Origin: Irpex lacteus
Lineage: Eukaryota > Basidiomycota > Agaricomycetes > Polyporales > Irpicaceae
DNA length: 64,000 nt
Direction: 5' to 3'
Assembly (NCBI GenBank): GCA_001986395.2
Contig: MQVO02000019.1
Span: forward strand, 372,001 to 436,000
Shown here: positions 23,580 through 35,100 of the stretch, piece by piece
Position numbering within the stretch: the first letter of the stretch is position 1
How the letters are laid out: the number at the start of each line of letters is the position of its first letter
Program-made: the position numbers and the translations under genes
The notes under the pieces: model-generated
The model's database searches: none
What the model was told of the DNA's origin: nothing
What the model saw: only the letters and a program-made list of their open reading frames with translations

Positions 23580-24159
23580 GTTTGCGAAGGGCGACGGTTT
23601 GGGGCAAGTTTGTTAGAGCGAAATTCGGATGAACTCGAGAAAGCGCTAAGATGTTGATCCATCGGTCGGATTAGGAAGGTGCTATAGTTCGCCACTCATT
23701 GTAGGACGATAGTCTGTCAAACGCATGGGGCCACTGTTGCCTATAGCGTACTTGAGACTTTTACCGAATATAAGTCAGTAGCCTATCTCAATGATGGTCT
23801 TCGACGTTGAGACGAACGAGCGGATCAGAGCGCTGAAGCAAAAAGCCAATCAAAAAAGAATGTATGGTTAGTTTCCATCTTCGGTAATTGCTGCGAAACT
23901 CCTTCATCCCTGCTTTGATGGCATGTTGTCCGCAAGCCCATTGTTCCACATTTATAGCACGAATTTCTCCGTTTACATGATGCACGTGCAATTCTCAGTC
24001 TACAGGCTGTTCAACGGAGGCACGTGTTGTGAGGAAGTCGTCGCGATCGGTCCAGATTAAAACGAACCACCACCGAGTTGGGATATAAAAGGCGCGTCGT
24101 CCGTCTTGTTCCCTCTTCTTCAGATACCGTCATCTTCACACCTGTGCACTTCACTGCGT
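23580..24159. promoter_or_regulatory. Divergent intergenic region between ADE13 and kinase copy A
   Basis: Contains the starts of both genes in opposite directions. The kinase side has a CACGTG E-box within GTGCACGTGCAATTC (about 23983-23988), a second CACGTG near 24022, the block AACGAACCACCACCGAGTTG and a TATAAAA box at 24084-24090, 70 bases before the ATG. The same AACGAACCACC block and TATA box precede the other two kinase copies, which marks them as the kinase core promoter. Nothing equally clear is seen on the ADE13 side. Confidence 0.55.
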
Positions 24160-27100
24160 ATGGGTCTCATCGTTGTCTCACTCTTCAGCGTGTGCGTCTT
24201 CGCCACGCTGGCCATCGCATGCACCGTCTTCCTCACCGTCGGCGTGGTTCCTTTGGAGCCTGCTGTTCGAGTTGTGCAAGGCGTATGTACTGTAAGGGCA
24301 CCGGCCATCCTGGTCAACTTCTGGTCGACTCTGGTCTCCAGCACCTCCTTCAACGCTGCGCTTACTGCTCTCTCAGCTCGTGGCGTCCTTGTCTCTCGAC
24401 TTGTTCGCGACGTCTTCGACGTCGTTCGTCTTTCCCCCCTCCAACTCACGACCCGGCTTGTTGCCTTTGCACTTGGTACACCGCTACCGTACTGTGTGAG
24501 TAACAAAGGCAATGGCTGTGGCTCGCGACGAGTTGCCCTGAACAGCCTGGCTGGTCGACTCGTCGACTATGTCAGGTCCTTCTGTGGTGTCCGCGCCGAC
24601 TTTATGTCGGCAACCCCTTCTGTGTTTCTTTTTTGGACCACTCTGGTCCTCTCATCCATCCTTTTCTTCTTCGTATCACTCTGGGTTCTGTTTTCTCTCG
24701 AGGCCCCGTTGGACGACAATACTCTTCGCCCCATTACCACCCTCAACACTGCTCTCGCTCGTGTCTTCAAGAAAATCAACGCGTACTCCCGTCGCGTATC
24801 GGACCGCATCTGCTTTGTTATCTTCGCTCTCCTTGCTATTGCCGTGCTCTGGCCGACCTCACTCTTCCGCACTGTCTGCTACAGCGTCCCTGTCTCTCGT
24901 CGTACCGCTTACTTGGACGGCAGCCTTGCCGGCATTCGCTGCGACAGGCACTCCTTCTACGATCTCTATATGCGACTGGGTCGTCTCTTGCTTGCTTCTG
25001 TCTCTCGCTTCCTGTCACTCGCGGCCGTGACCCTCATCCTCATTGGATTCGCCGCATATACCTGCCTGTTCCTCCACGCCATATGGGTATGTCTCTGATG
25101 CTCTTTCATCAACTCTTTTTCTGACCACTCTGTAGACGGCATATTACACTCGCAAGTCGAGTGCTGGACTCGTTCATCGTGGACTGCTTGCGCAGGTGCA
25201 AGCCATCTCTCCCGCCTCAAATTCACTCAAGGTACGTGCATTACTTCTTCCTTGTGTTAAGCACTTGCTGATGTCGCATTTCATAGGCGGTTGCGACCAC
25301 TTCTAAAGATGGTTTAGCCATTCGACTTATGGCCTCTGCCTGGTGCTCTAGATACATCGCTGGCGACATGCTGCTCGCAACCATCTCCGAATGGTTTACC
25401 TGGACCATTCTGGCCCGCTGCTTTATCTCCTTCATCTTCGTCTCACTCTGGGTCCTCAAGTCTCTCACTTACTCGTTGAACGCCTACGACCTTCGCTTGG
25501 TTACTGCCTTCAACACTTCTCTTAACCGTCTTATCCGGAAGCTCACTGCTTACGCTCATCAACTACCACAACGCTTCAGCCTCATCCTCACTGTGATTCT
25601 ATCTTTCGGCGTAATTTGGCCTACGTCTTTGCTCCGTGCTTACTGCTATAGCATTCCTCTCTTTCAACGTACCGCTTATCTCGATGGTAGCACGGCCGGC
25701 ATCCGCTGCGGTCGGGACTCGTTCTACGGCCTCTATCGACGACTGGGTCGTCTCGCCATTGCTTCTACTTTACGTCTCTTGTCACGCACGACTGTGGCTC
25801 TCATCATTTTCCTTATGCTCGTGTATATGTTCCTCGTCCTTCACGCGATATGGGTGAGTCTAAATTCTTTCCTCGATTTTTCGATGACTAATTGTGCTAC
25901 AGACCGCGTACTATGTCCGCTACTTTGCTTCATCTTGTGCTCCCGTCTACACGCGGTCGCAATCATCCACCTATTCATCAACGACTTACGCTCCTCGTCC
26001 TCGGTATGTTTTTCGCTGCCAGTGTCCTATTACTCTTGATCTGATCTTCGATATTCCATAGACTGGATCGTCGACATATGTGTCAGAAAGTTCTGACGAC
26101 TCAAACTCAACTCCAGTATGTCTCTTTTGAGTTTCCCACCTACCATTCTTCACTTACTGACAAATTTTGCAGTTACTCGATGCCGATAGTGGATCGCTGA
26201 TCTCAACGAGCACATCGTGCCCCGAGACATCTATGCCAGATAGTTCTGATTCCTTAGACTCAACTCCAGTACGTCCTATCATGATAAGTGTTTCTCACAC
26301 ACCGTTCGTGACTTACTGACAACGTTCTCAGTTCTTCGATGCCGACAGTGGATTGCTGATTCCAGCGACCACATTGTGCACCAACTTCCCCGAAGGCTAC
26401 TACATTCATCCCGACTTCATCGCCAAGTACGAACTGGGTTCCTTCCTTGGCCGCGGTGGGAATGGCTTCGTTCTGCAAGCACGCCGACGCACGGACGACC
26501 AGCAAGTCGCGGTCAAAATCGTTCTTAAGAAAGATCGCGCTGCGCATTGGCCTGAGCATCCGACGTACGGCCGAGTGTCGCGGGACGTCATCTACATGGA
26601 CCTCGCGCGACACAAGAACATCATATCCCTCCTCGATGTGTTTTCCGATGACACATGTCTTTATATTGTAAGCCCGATTGTCTTCATGCCTGCGAACCTT
26701 CACGCCTGTGACTGACAGCCACGGTTAGGTGCAAGAATTATTTGGCACTCTATCATACCCCTCTGATTCGTACAGCAAGAAGAAGTGGCCAGATGGCAGT
26801 CGGTGTTTAGCTAGCTACATCGTGGCTTTCGGTCCTTTGCCGCTCGACGCCGCGAAACACGTCTTCTACCAACTCGTTGACGCTGTTGCGCTTCTTCACT
26901 CTAAGGGCATTACCCACTGTGACATCAAGCCCGAAAATATTCTCCTCGATGCCGACACTCTCGAGGTAAGTGCTATCGTTTTTCATGTCTAGCAGCCTAG
27001 GCTTGGCTCACTCTGTCATGTATCATTGATAGATCAAACTCATCGACTTCGGCAATTCGATGCGGTTCCATGAAGACTTCATCTCATGTGACCCATCGGA

Positions 27101-27491
27101 AGTAATTCTGGATTACAGCCCCCAGAATTTCCGCGGGACGAAAGCGTACACACCACCCGAAATCTTCAGAAATGAACCCTACCCGAGGCATGGGGCAGAT
27201 ATTTGGGCGATGGGTATCGTTCTCTGCGAAATGGTCGTCGGGGTGGGCCCATTCTGGTCATATGACGATTTAATGGTGGCTAGACTGTATCCGAGGTGCG
27301 GCGAGGAAGTGCGACAAGCCCTGCTTCCGGTGTGGTATATCGTGGGTAGCTGTATGAACTGGGAATGTGATCTCAGGCCATCTGCAGAAGAGCTGCGCCT
27401 TCGTGGGGATTACTTGCCTGTGCTACTAGAACGGCAGAAGATATTTAACATAGATGTAGAAAGTAGCTGGGCGGACGGCATGGTGTCGTAG
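24160..27491 (+). CDS. Multi-pass membrane protein kinase, copy A (apparent frameshift)
   Basis: Nine exons correspond one to one with copy B: 24160-25086, 25136-25231, 25287-25853, 25903-26003, 26062-26115, 26173-26268, 26332-26667, 26729-26965 and 27033-27491. Exons 1 and 3 encode two related membrane modules, each with WPTSLxR and AYLDGSxAGIRC motifs and ending in LHAIW. Exons 4-6 are Ser/Thr/Asp-rich linkers. Exons 7-9 encode a kinase domain: GRGGNGFV glycine loop, VAVK lysine, HCDIKPEN catalytic loop, DFG and YTPPE. Exon 4 is 101 bases against 102 in B and C; one base is missing in GCTC(A)CTCG near 25994. This shifts the frame and leads to a stop in exon 6, so the kinase half cannot be translated from the main start. 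Its kinase exons nevertheless stay nearly identical to copy B. Confidence 0.8.
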
Positions 27492-27879
27492 TTACACTCC
27501 CAATGGATGCACGAGTTTTTGTACCATGTAATTAAGACACGTTCCGATTTGACATACATACGTGACATTCTGGAAACGATATACTCAAGCGAATACGACA
27601 TAATCAATTATCACATAACGAATATAGGGCGTCGAAGGTATCGCGGGACAGCTGAGAGAAAATGGGGTGATGGAAAAGAAGAATGTGGTATACCACATAC
27701 ATGACGATACGGAGACAAGATAAACGAGCATAATATAAACAACTATACGGAACACGGAGTATTACTTGAAGTATCGCGAGGCAGCGGAGTAAAAAGAGCG
27801 GGAGGAAAAGAGGCTAATGCTGTGGTGATCATATTCACTTCCGACGTTTATCCTAATTCTCTAGAAGTTCGAATTTGCT
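27492..27879. other. 3' flank of kinase copy A
   Basis: AT-rich, no gene seen. It ends where homology to the partner gene tail begins. Confidence 0.4.
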
Positions 27880-28199
27880 GCTGCTACAGTGTCGAATGAC
27901 TGTCGATGGATTCCACTCGCGGTGTTCTGTTCATTCCAATAAGCACACCGGTGTCTACCGTGCTAGCGCTGCCTTCAGCTATGGTGCGACTGCTGGGTCC
28001 TTGGCTGTCCTTGGTGAGTGGGAACTCGTTCTGGCTCCCACGAACCACCTTGGACAAATTCAGGCTGTGGCCGGTTCATTGTACCCAACGTCGCTATTGA
28101 CGCTGTCTGACCGTGGACGAATCGATTGCTATGGCCGAACGGATCAAGAGGTCGAGGGAGAGGATGGAGAAGTTGACGGGCCTGAGCGGATGTATAGAG
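27880..28199 (-). pseudogene. 3' fragment of a membrane partner gene
   Basis: Read on the minus strand, this stretch matches the last part of the gene at 46147-49641 (about 49270-49500 and beyond): NFSILSLDLLIRS-type reading in the shifted frame and the blocks around ACGGTCAGACAGCGTCAA and GACCCAGCAGTCGCACCAT. Only about 300 bases survive, the ends are ragged, and the upstream side is joined directly to the broken HEM4 gene at 28199/28200. It lies tail to tail with kinase copy A, as the intact partner genes do with copies B and C. Confidence 0.7.
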
Positions 28200-28850
28200 T
28201 CTAGTGCATCACGAAGATCGTCAGGGAGCGAAGATGCACTCTGCGTCTTGTAAACTTGCAACGGCTGCAGCTCGATACCGCCATTCCTGAATATGCTAAG
28301 GAGGACATCTCGATTCTTGTCGCCAGTCAAGTAGAGTAGCTTGCGAGGACCAGTCACCCCTTCCTTCAGGTCTTCTAGAATGAAATGAGCTAGTTTCTCC
28401 CCAGTCCCTGTTTCACTGCCTCCCCGGATGTTGTGAGGGGCGAGCAACGTGTCGCCTAGTACTTCCTTGCTGATTTCTCCAAGAGCGGTAGCCGTAGCCT
28501 GCCCTACTACATAGAACGTAGAATCGTCCAGTCTGATTATAGTCATGACTACTTTGACAGTGGTGCGTACAAGGGAGATACATACCTGCCGTTAAGTCCT
28601 GTGCGATCAAACCACGCACAACCTCCCTCCATGCCTCAGAACTCCGTGAACTAGTGATCACAACTACAGACAGACCAGCCTCCTGCGGGCCTCTCCTGAC
28701 TACTTCGCGAAGATCATCTTGATTGACGAGGACAGTCTCGAGGACTAGTACTGGTACAGAGAGCGCATGGTAGCCCGCAGCTTGGAATGCCGACTCGTAC
28801 TTGTCGGGACCATCGCTATTTGGAGACCTGAGCAGTAGAACATTGTCCAT
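28200..28850 (-). pseudogene. HEM4: Uroporphyrinogen-III synthase, truncated and frameshifted copy
   Basis: The sequence begins MDNVLLLRSP like the intact gene at 59784-60758, with the same first intron. Two lesions are visible. First, just after the intron (near 28525) one base is missing relative to the intact copy (ACGATTCTACGTTC against ACGATCCTGCCGTTC), which shifts the frame. Second, homology stops after DDLRDALD at about 28200, where the sequence changes to the tail of a membrane partner gene. The C-terminal third (WWVVYFAPSAADF onward) is gone. It is divergent from the broken carrier at 29020, as in the intact pair. Confidence 0.88.
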
Positions 28851-29019
28851 AGGCTATATCTGGGCAAAAAGCAGGGTCGTCAGACACGGTGATCATGAGG
28901 AGACTGCTCGCTGTGCCTCGAGGTGGCGAGATGAGAGTTCGGAATGAGTCGCGCGACGATGACTGGGCTAACCCAGCGATGACGACCTCAGCGGGTCTGC
29001 TCTCTCTCTCACCACGACC

Positions 29020-30320
29020 ATGTCGAAAAAGGAGAAGCCTTTGCACTCACTTATAGCTGGTACGACAGCAGGTGCTGTTGAGGCGTAGGTGACACTGGTC
29101 TACTCGAGACTTGGTTAGTTGCTAACTGTGTACAGGTTCATCACGTACCCGACCGAGTATGTGAAGACACGCTCGCAGTTCGGTGGGAAGGTGCGTGTCA
29201 ACGTCAACCTTGGCTATGTCACGCATTCTGAAATCATTCTTGCTGGGCAGAGAGAACCTCCGTTGGCTATTATCAGGTCAACACTACAAACCCAGGGCAT
29301 AGCTGGGTTATACTCTGGATGCACGGCCCTCGTTGTAGGCACGTTTTCTATTCTTTTGCACAAGAAAGAAAGTCTGACTTCTCATACTTCCAGGAAACTC
29401 CATGAAAGCTGGTGTCCGCTTTGTATCTTATGACCACTTCAAGCATCTATTAGCGGACTCAGAGGTGAGTTAGCGGTGCAGCTCCATGATTGTTGACGGC
29501 AAAGTCAGCTCGGCTCGAAGCTTACTTTGTGCGGAAAGTATTCTATAATGTATCAAGAATACTGACCTTCCCTTCGCAGCTGGTCTCGGAGCGGGCATGA
29601 CAGAAGCTATATTCGCTGTTACACCGTCGGAACTGATAAAGTATGAGCCAGACTTTCTTTGGAACGCACTTACTGAGAGATTTTTTATAAAGGACGAAGC
29701 TCATCGACGACGCTAAAGGTCCTAACCCCCGCTTCTGTGGACTCATCCATGGCACAACAACAATTATCAAAGAAGAAGGTATTTGAGGAATTTACCGTGG
29801 CTTATTTCCTGTGGTATGTTCCAAACGTCATGGTCATCGTAGTCTCCCTGAGGCAGAGTAGACAAGTTCAACCTTCGGGGCTCAGGATCTCGTGTCTGAC
29901 GTCTGCGTCTAGTACACCCCCTCTTACCGTTAAGTGCCGTAGCGCCCGCGTTTCCCTGCCAAATTGAGCGCTAAAACCCTCAAAACATGCCCGCATTTGG
30001 TGCAAAAATCCAAATTGGGAACTTACCGATAAGAGGGCGGTTGTAAGCTCAGACTAGGTCATCGAGCGATAGGATTAAATCTGCTCCTTGTAAATGATGA
30101 GACAAGGTCAGAAAGGCACTCTCGTATGCCATGGACAATCTTTCAACATGTATCCATGTTAGGCGCAAACTCGACCGTCCGATTTACCACGTACACCACC
30201 CTCAAGCAACTGGTTCAAAGTAACATACACCCCGGGCAGATGCTTCCTAGTAGCATCACCTTCGGCATAAATGCTTTTGCAGGAATTGTGACAGTATACA
30301 GTATTCCTGTTGTACTCGCC
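29020..30320 (+). pseudogene. CTP1: Mitochondrial tricarboxylate carrier, broken copy
   Basis: Matches the intact minus-strand gene at 58205-59621 through PTEYVKTRSQFGG, the second repeat PSELIKTKLIDDAKGPNPRF and GANSTVRFTTYTTLKQ. Homology stops after GIVTVYS near 30300, before the third-repeat signature, and the sequence then jumps to DNA that lies 3.3 kb away in the right arm. The acceptor AG before the short GKVSS exon has become AC (near 29497). An insertion at 29840-30056 sits in the intron after FPVV. The third carrier repeat and C-terminus are missing, so a functional product is unlikely. Confidence 0.85.
29840..30056 (+). mobile_element. Non-autonomous DNA transposon insertion, hAT-like, with nested MITE
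   Basis: Absent from the matching intron in the right arm, where the flanks join directly. The insertion is bounded by an 8-base direct repeat GGTCATCG (29832-29839 and 30057-30064). Its ends are TAGTCT and AGACTA. Eight-base duplications are usual for hAT elements. Inside, 29913-30045 has its own imperfect 24-base inverted ends (TACACCCCCTCTTACCGTTA against TACAACCGCCCTCTTATCGG), suggesting a second element nested in the first. Confidence 0.75.
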
Positions 30321-30883
30321 GCATAGTATGATAAGTACTATACTCATAGGTGGTTTTAGTAGGTGCCCGGGCATGAAACTGGAAGAAGGTCGTTTTTTAT
30401 TAACCACTTCTACCTGCAACTTGAAGGTATCGCTAGCTAGTGCGCCCCACCATCAAATAACCCTAATGCAATATTTGACGGAACCAATGGGTGTGAAACG
30501 TTTGTTTCAACCGCCTTGCCTGGTATTTCTTGAGTATGACGGAGGCCGCAGAACCACGTAATTTTCTTGCGCTCGTCGAATTTCTCCTCGTGCTTATTCT
30601 CCGCTGGACAGAACGATACCAGTCCATCTTTGTTATTTCCCTTGCGCCCGAGAGGTTACCAGCAAAGATGAAGTGATTGCATCCGTAGCGGGTACGGTAG
30701 CAATGTCTGTACGGCGTTCACATGCAGGTGAGCAGCCCCGACCTGGACAGTCAAGCGCCATATTTTGGGAGTATGAAAGGTCTTTGTATGAAGTACTAGC
30801 TGTAGCCTCATTGGAGTTCTCTTCGATCTGTTCTTTCATAGCAATAGCCTCGCACCGAACTCGTTGTTGACCTCGGTTTCGCT

Positions 30884-31585
30884 ATGGCTCGCCTCTCCCG
30901 AATCTTGGTGCTCACCGTGTTGGCTGCCGCGTCCCTGACCAGTGGAGCACCTAGTGCTAAGCGTCGGGTCGGACAGACCTTCACTGGAGATGGTGAGTAA
31001 TGTCTCTTTGACATGGTCACCTATACTCTTGCGGCATGGACCATTATTTACTCGCAATCATTAAGTACAGTACTGACTGATTTGTCGCATGTTTTCGTTT
31101 TTCACAGCAACTTGGTATGGACCAGGCCTCGGAGCTTGTGGTCGTTCGAACACCGCTGCAGACCATATTGTCGCGGTTTCGGCCTCGTTCTATGACACCT
31201 TCCCGTAAGCCTACTCTTTGTCGCTTATGTTCCAGCTCATGAACTGATTCACGCCGGCACATTATAGTGGTCATACCACGAACCCTAACAAGTTTGTCAC
31301 TTTATCATCGTACCAGTCATGAAGCCATCTAACGATTTCCTTTAGTAACCCGGTTTATGGCAGGCAAATGACAGTCTCCTGTGCGTAGTGTCTTCTTTGG
31401 TTACAGTCTACATTGTTTGACCAAAAGACTTGTGACTTTCAGACCAAGGCAGGTCGACCACCGTCACCGTGGTTGACAGGTGTGTTGGTTGTCAACTCCA
31501 CGACATCGACCTTTCTCCAGCTGCCTTCAGCGACCTGGCACCTACCTCTGTCGGCCGCATTCAAGTTAGCTGGGTTCTGCACTAG
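30884..31585 (+). CDS. Secreted RlpA-like double-psi beta-barrel protein, left-arm copy
   Basis: A short gene with several small introns. The N-terminus MARLSRILVLTVLAAASLTS is a signal peptide, followed by a Lys-Arg site (SAKRRVGQ) that could be cut by a Kex2-type protease. The barrel domain shows ATWYGPGLGACG, the Cys-containing VDRCVGCQ and the family motif HDIDLSPAAFSDLAP, ending VSWVLH. It is about 130 residues, one domain only, without the C-terminal carbohydrate-binding domain of true expansins. Such proteins are secreted and may act on the cell wall or as inhibitors; the activity is not shown here. Copies lie at 53912-54598 and 56714-57403. Confidence 0.87.
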
Positions 31586-32100
31586 ATATAAATTATGTTA
31601 AAAACCAAGATGTATAATTACAAGGGCCTGTGCATGCAGAGAGCGTCATGTACAAAGTGTAGAATGTAGTGTGTACTTATCAGTGTTATCCGAGTCATTG
31701 GTATAAATTCCCTCGATACGATGTTTCAAGGCTATGTCGATGTTTGAGAGACATCATGTACAGGAATGAGCGATTGGGCTGGCTCTGTTCTTGGAGGACG
31801 CGTGCAGCAGCAAGCTGGACTCGAAAGCCGATGAAGTACTTAAAGTTCTAATTTCCGCGGAGTTCCGCGGTGTCCGTAATTCCCGTAATCCTGCCATTTG
31901 GGGTAATTGGGTACGGGATTCCTTCAAGTTCGACTCGAAGTCGTCATCAGCCACCATGTACTACAACAGCTTGCTCTTCCAAAATATAGACTGCTCTTCA
32001 TGACGTTCATGTGCGTGCGAATATCTGCTTGTTGACTGCTCTGCGGGTGCACGTGCCGCGAGGGAGTCGTCGGTCCAGATCGAAACGAACCACCACCGAG
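31586..32100. other. Spacer between RlpA-like gene and kinase copy B
   Basis: Nearly identical to the inverted spacer at 53385-53911. It holds a small open frame (31791-32003) that is also open in the other arm, and a GGAGTTCCGCGG-type inverted repeat near 31858. No recognised gene. Confidence 0.4.
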
Positions 32101-32106
32101 TTGGGG

Positions 32107-32114
32107 TATAAAAG
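32107..32114 (+). promoter_or_regulatory. TATA box of kinase copy B
   Basis: TATAAAAG, 69 bases before the ATG at 32183, after the block AACGAACCACCACCGAGTTG shared by all three kinase copies. An upstream CACGTG E-box lies near 32051. Confidence 0.65.
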
Positions 32115-32182
32115 GTGCGTCGCCCGACCTCTTCCCTCTTCTTCAGATACTGTCATCTTCACACCTGTGCACTTCACTGCGT

Positions 32183-35100
32183 ATGGGTTTCGACGTTGTC
32201 TCACTCTTCAGCGTGTGCGTCTTCGCCACGCTGGCCATCGCATGCACCGTCTTCCTCACCGTCGGCGTGGTTCCTTTAGAGCCTGCTGTTCGAGTTGTGC
32301 AAGGCGTGTGTACTGTAAGGGCACCGACCATCCCGGTCAACTTCTGGTCGACTCTGGTCTCCAGCACCTCCTTCAACGCTGCGCTTACTGCTCTCTCAGC
32401 TCGTGGCGTCCCTGTCTCTCGACTTGTTCGCGACGTCTTCGACGTCGCCGTTCGTCTTTCCCCCCTCCAACTCACGACCCGGCTTGTTGCCTTTGCACTT
32501 GGTACACCGCTACCGTACTGTGTGAGTAACAAAGGCAATGGCTGTGGCTCGCGACGAGTTGCCCTGAACAGCCTGGCTGGTCGACTCGTCGACTATGTCA
32601 GGTCCTTCTGTGGTGTCCGCGCCGACTTTATGTCGGCAACCCCTTCTGTGTTTCTTTTTTGGACCACTCTGGTCCTCTCATCCATCCTTTTCTTCTTCGT
32701 ATCACTCTGGATTATGTTTTCTCTCGAGGCCCCGTTGGACGACAACACTCTTCGCCTCATTACCACCCTCAACACTGCTCTCGCTCGTATCTTCAAGAAA
32801 ATCAACGCGTACTCCCGTCGCGTATCGGACAACATCTGCTTCGTTGTCTTCTCTCTCCTTGCCATCGCCGTGCTCTGGCCGACCTCACTCTTCCGCACTG
32901 TCTGCTACAGCGTCCCTGTCTCTCGTCGTACCGCTTACTTGGACGGCAGCCTTGCCGGCATTCGCTGTGACAGGCACTCTTTCTACGATCTCTATATGCG
33001 ACTGGCTCGTCTCTTGCTTGCTTCGGCCTCTCGCTTCCTATCACTCGCGGTCGTGACTCTCATCCTCGTTGCATTCGCCGTATACACCTGCCTGTTCCTC
33101 CACGCCATATGGGTATGTCTGTGATGCTCTTTCATCAACTCTTTTTCTGCTGACTACTCTGTAGACGGCATATTACACTCGCACGTCGAGTGCTGGACTT
33201 GTCTATCGTGGACTGTCTGCGCAGGTGCAGGCTATCTCTCCCGGCTCAAATCCACCTAAGGTATGTGCCATACTTCTTCCTTGTATTAAGCACTTGCTGA
33301 TGTCGCATTTCATAGGCGGCGGTGACTCTTTCTACAGATGGTTTAGTCATTCGACTTATGACTTCTGCCTGGTGCTCTAGACACATCGCTGGCGACTTGC
33401 TGCTCGCGACCATCTCCGAATGCTTTACCTGGACCATCCTGGCCCGCTGCTTTATCTCATTCATCTTCGTCTCACTCTGGGTCCTCAAGTCTCTCACTTA
33501 CTCGTTGACCGCCTACGACCTTCGCTTGGCTGCCGCCTTCACCACTTCTCTTACCCGTCTTATCCGGAAGCTCACTGCTTACGCTCATCAAATACCACAA
33601 CGCTTCAGCCTCATCGTCACCGTGCTTCTATCCCTCGGCGTCATCTGGCCTACGTCTTTGCTTCGTGCTTACTGCTATAGCACTCCTCTCTCTCAACGTA
33701 TCGCCTACCTCGATGGTAGCGCGGCAGGCATCCGCTGCGACCGGGACTCGTTCTACAGCCTCTATCGACGCCTGGGTCGTCTCGCCATCGCTTCTACTTT
33801 ACGTCTCTTGTCACGCACGACTGTGGCTGTCATCCTTTGCTTAATGCTCGTGTATATGTGCCTCGTCCTTCACGCGATATGGGTGAGTCTAATTTTCTTC
33901 CTGGTGTTTTCGATGACTAATTGTTCTACAGACCGCGTACCATATACGCTACTTTGCACCATCTTGTGCTCCCGTCTACACGCCGTCGCAACCATCCACG
34001 TACTCATCAACGACTCATGCTCACTCGTCCTCGGTATGTTCACGGCTGCCAGTGTCCTCCTGCTCTTGTTTTGACCTCCGATATTCCATAGACTGGCTCA
34101 TCGACATATGTGTTGGAAAGGTCCGATGATCCAGAATCAAGCTCAGTACGTCTCGTTTGTGCTTTTATCTACCGCTCTTCACGTACTGACAAATCTCGCA
34201 GTTACTCGATGCCGATGATGATAACACATCGTGCCCAAAGACGTCTATGTCAGATAGTTCTCATTCATCACACTCAACTCCAGTACGTTCACGATTCGTG
34301 TTTTTCACCCACCGTTCGTGCCTTACTGACAACGTTCTCAGTTCTTCGATGCGGACAGTGGATTGCTGATTCCAGCGACCACATTGTGCACCAACTTCCC
34401 CGAAGGCTACTACATTCATCCCGACTTCATCGCCAAGTACGAACTGGGTTCCTTCCTTGGACGCGGTGGGAATGGCTTCGTTCTGCAAGCACGCCGACGC
34501 ACGGACGACCAGCAAGTCGCGGTCAAAATCGTTCTCAAAAAAGATCGCGCTGCGCATTGGCCTGAGCATCCGACGTACGGTCGAGTGTCGCGGGACGTCA
34601 TCTACATGGACCTCGCGCGACACAAGAACATCATATCCCTCCTGGATGTGTTTTCCGATGACACATGTCTTTATATTGTAAGCCCGATTGTCTTCATGTC
34701 TGCGAACCTTCACGCCTGTGACTGACAGCCACGGGTTAGGTGCAAGAATTATTTGGCACTCTATCATACCCCTCTGATTCGTACAGCAAGAAGAAGTGGC
34801 CAGACGGCAGTCGCTGTTTAGCTAGCTACATCGTGGCTTTCGGCCCTTTGCCGCTCGACGCCGCGAAACACATCTTCTACCAGCTTGTCGACGCCGTCGC
34901 CCTTCTCCACTCCAAGGGCATTACCCACTGTGACATCAAGCCCGAAAATATTCTCCTCGACGCCGACACTCTTGATGTAAGTGCTAATGTTTATAATGTT
35001 AAGCAGCCTTTACTCACTTCGTCATGCGTTAACAGATAAAACTCATCGACTTCGGCAATTCGATGCGGTTCCACGAAGACTTCATCTCGTGTGACCCGTC

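Noticed and set aside
24120..24512. Long minus-strand frame opposite kinase exon 1, also seen in the other two copies.
   Set aside because: It is the antisense shadow of a strongly codon-biased exon and repeats wherever that exon is duplicated.
30884..31585. Calling the RlpA-like genes true expansins.
   Set aside because: Only the barrel domain is present; the C-terminal binding domain of expansins is missing.
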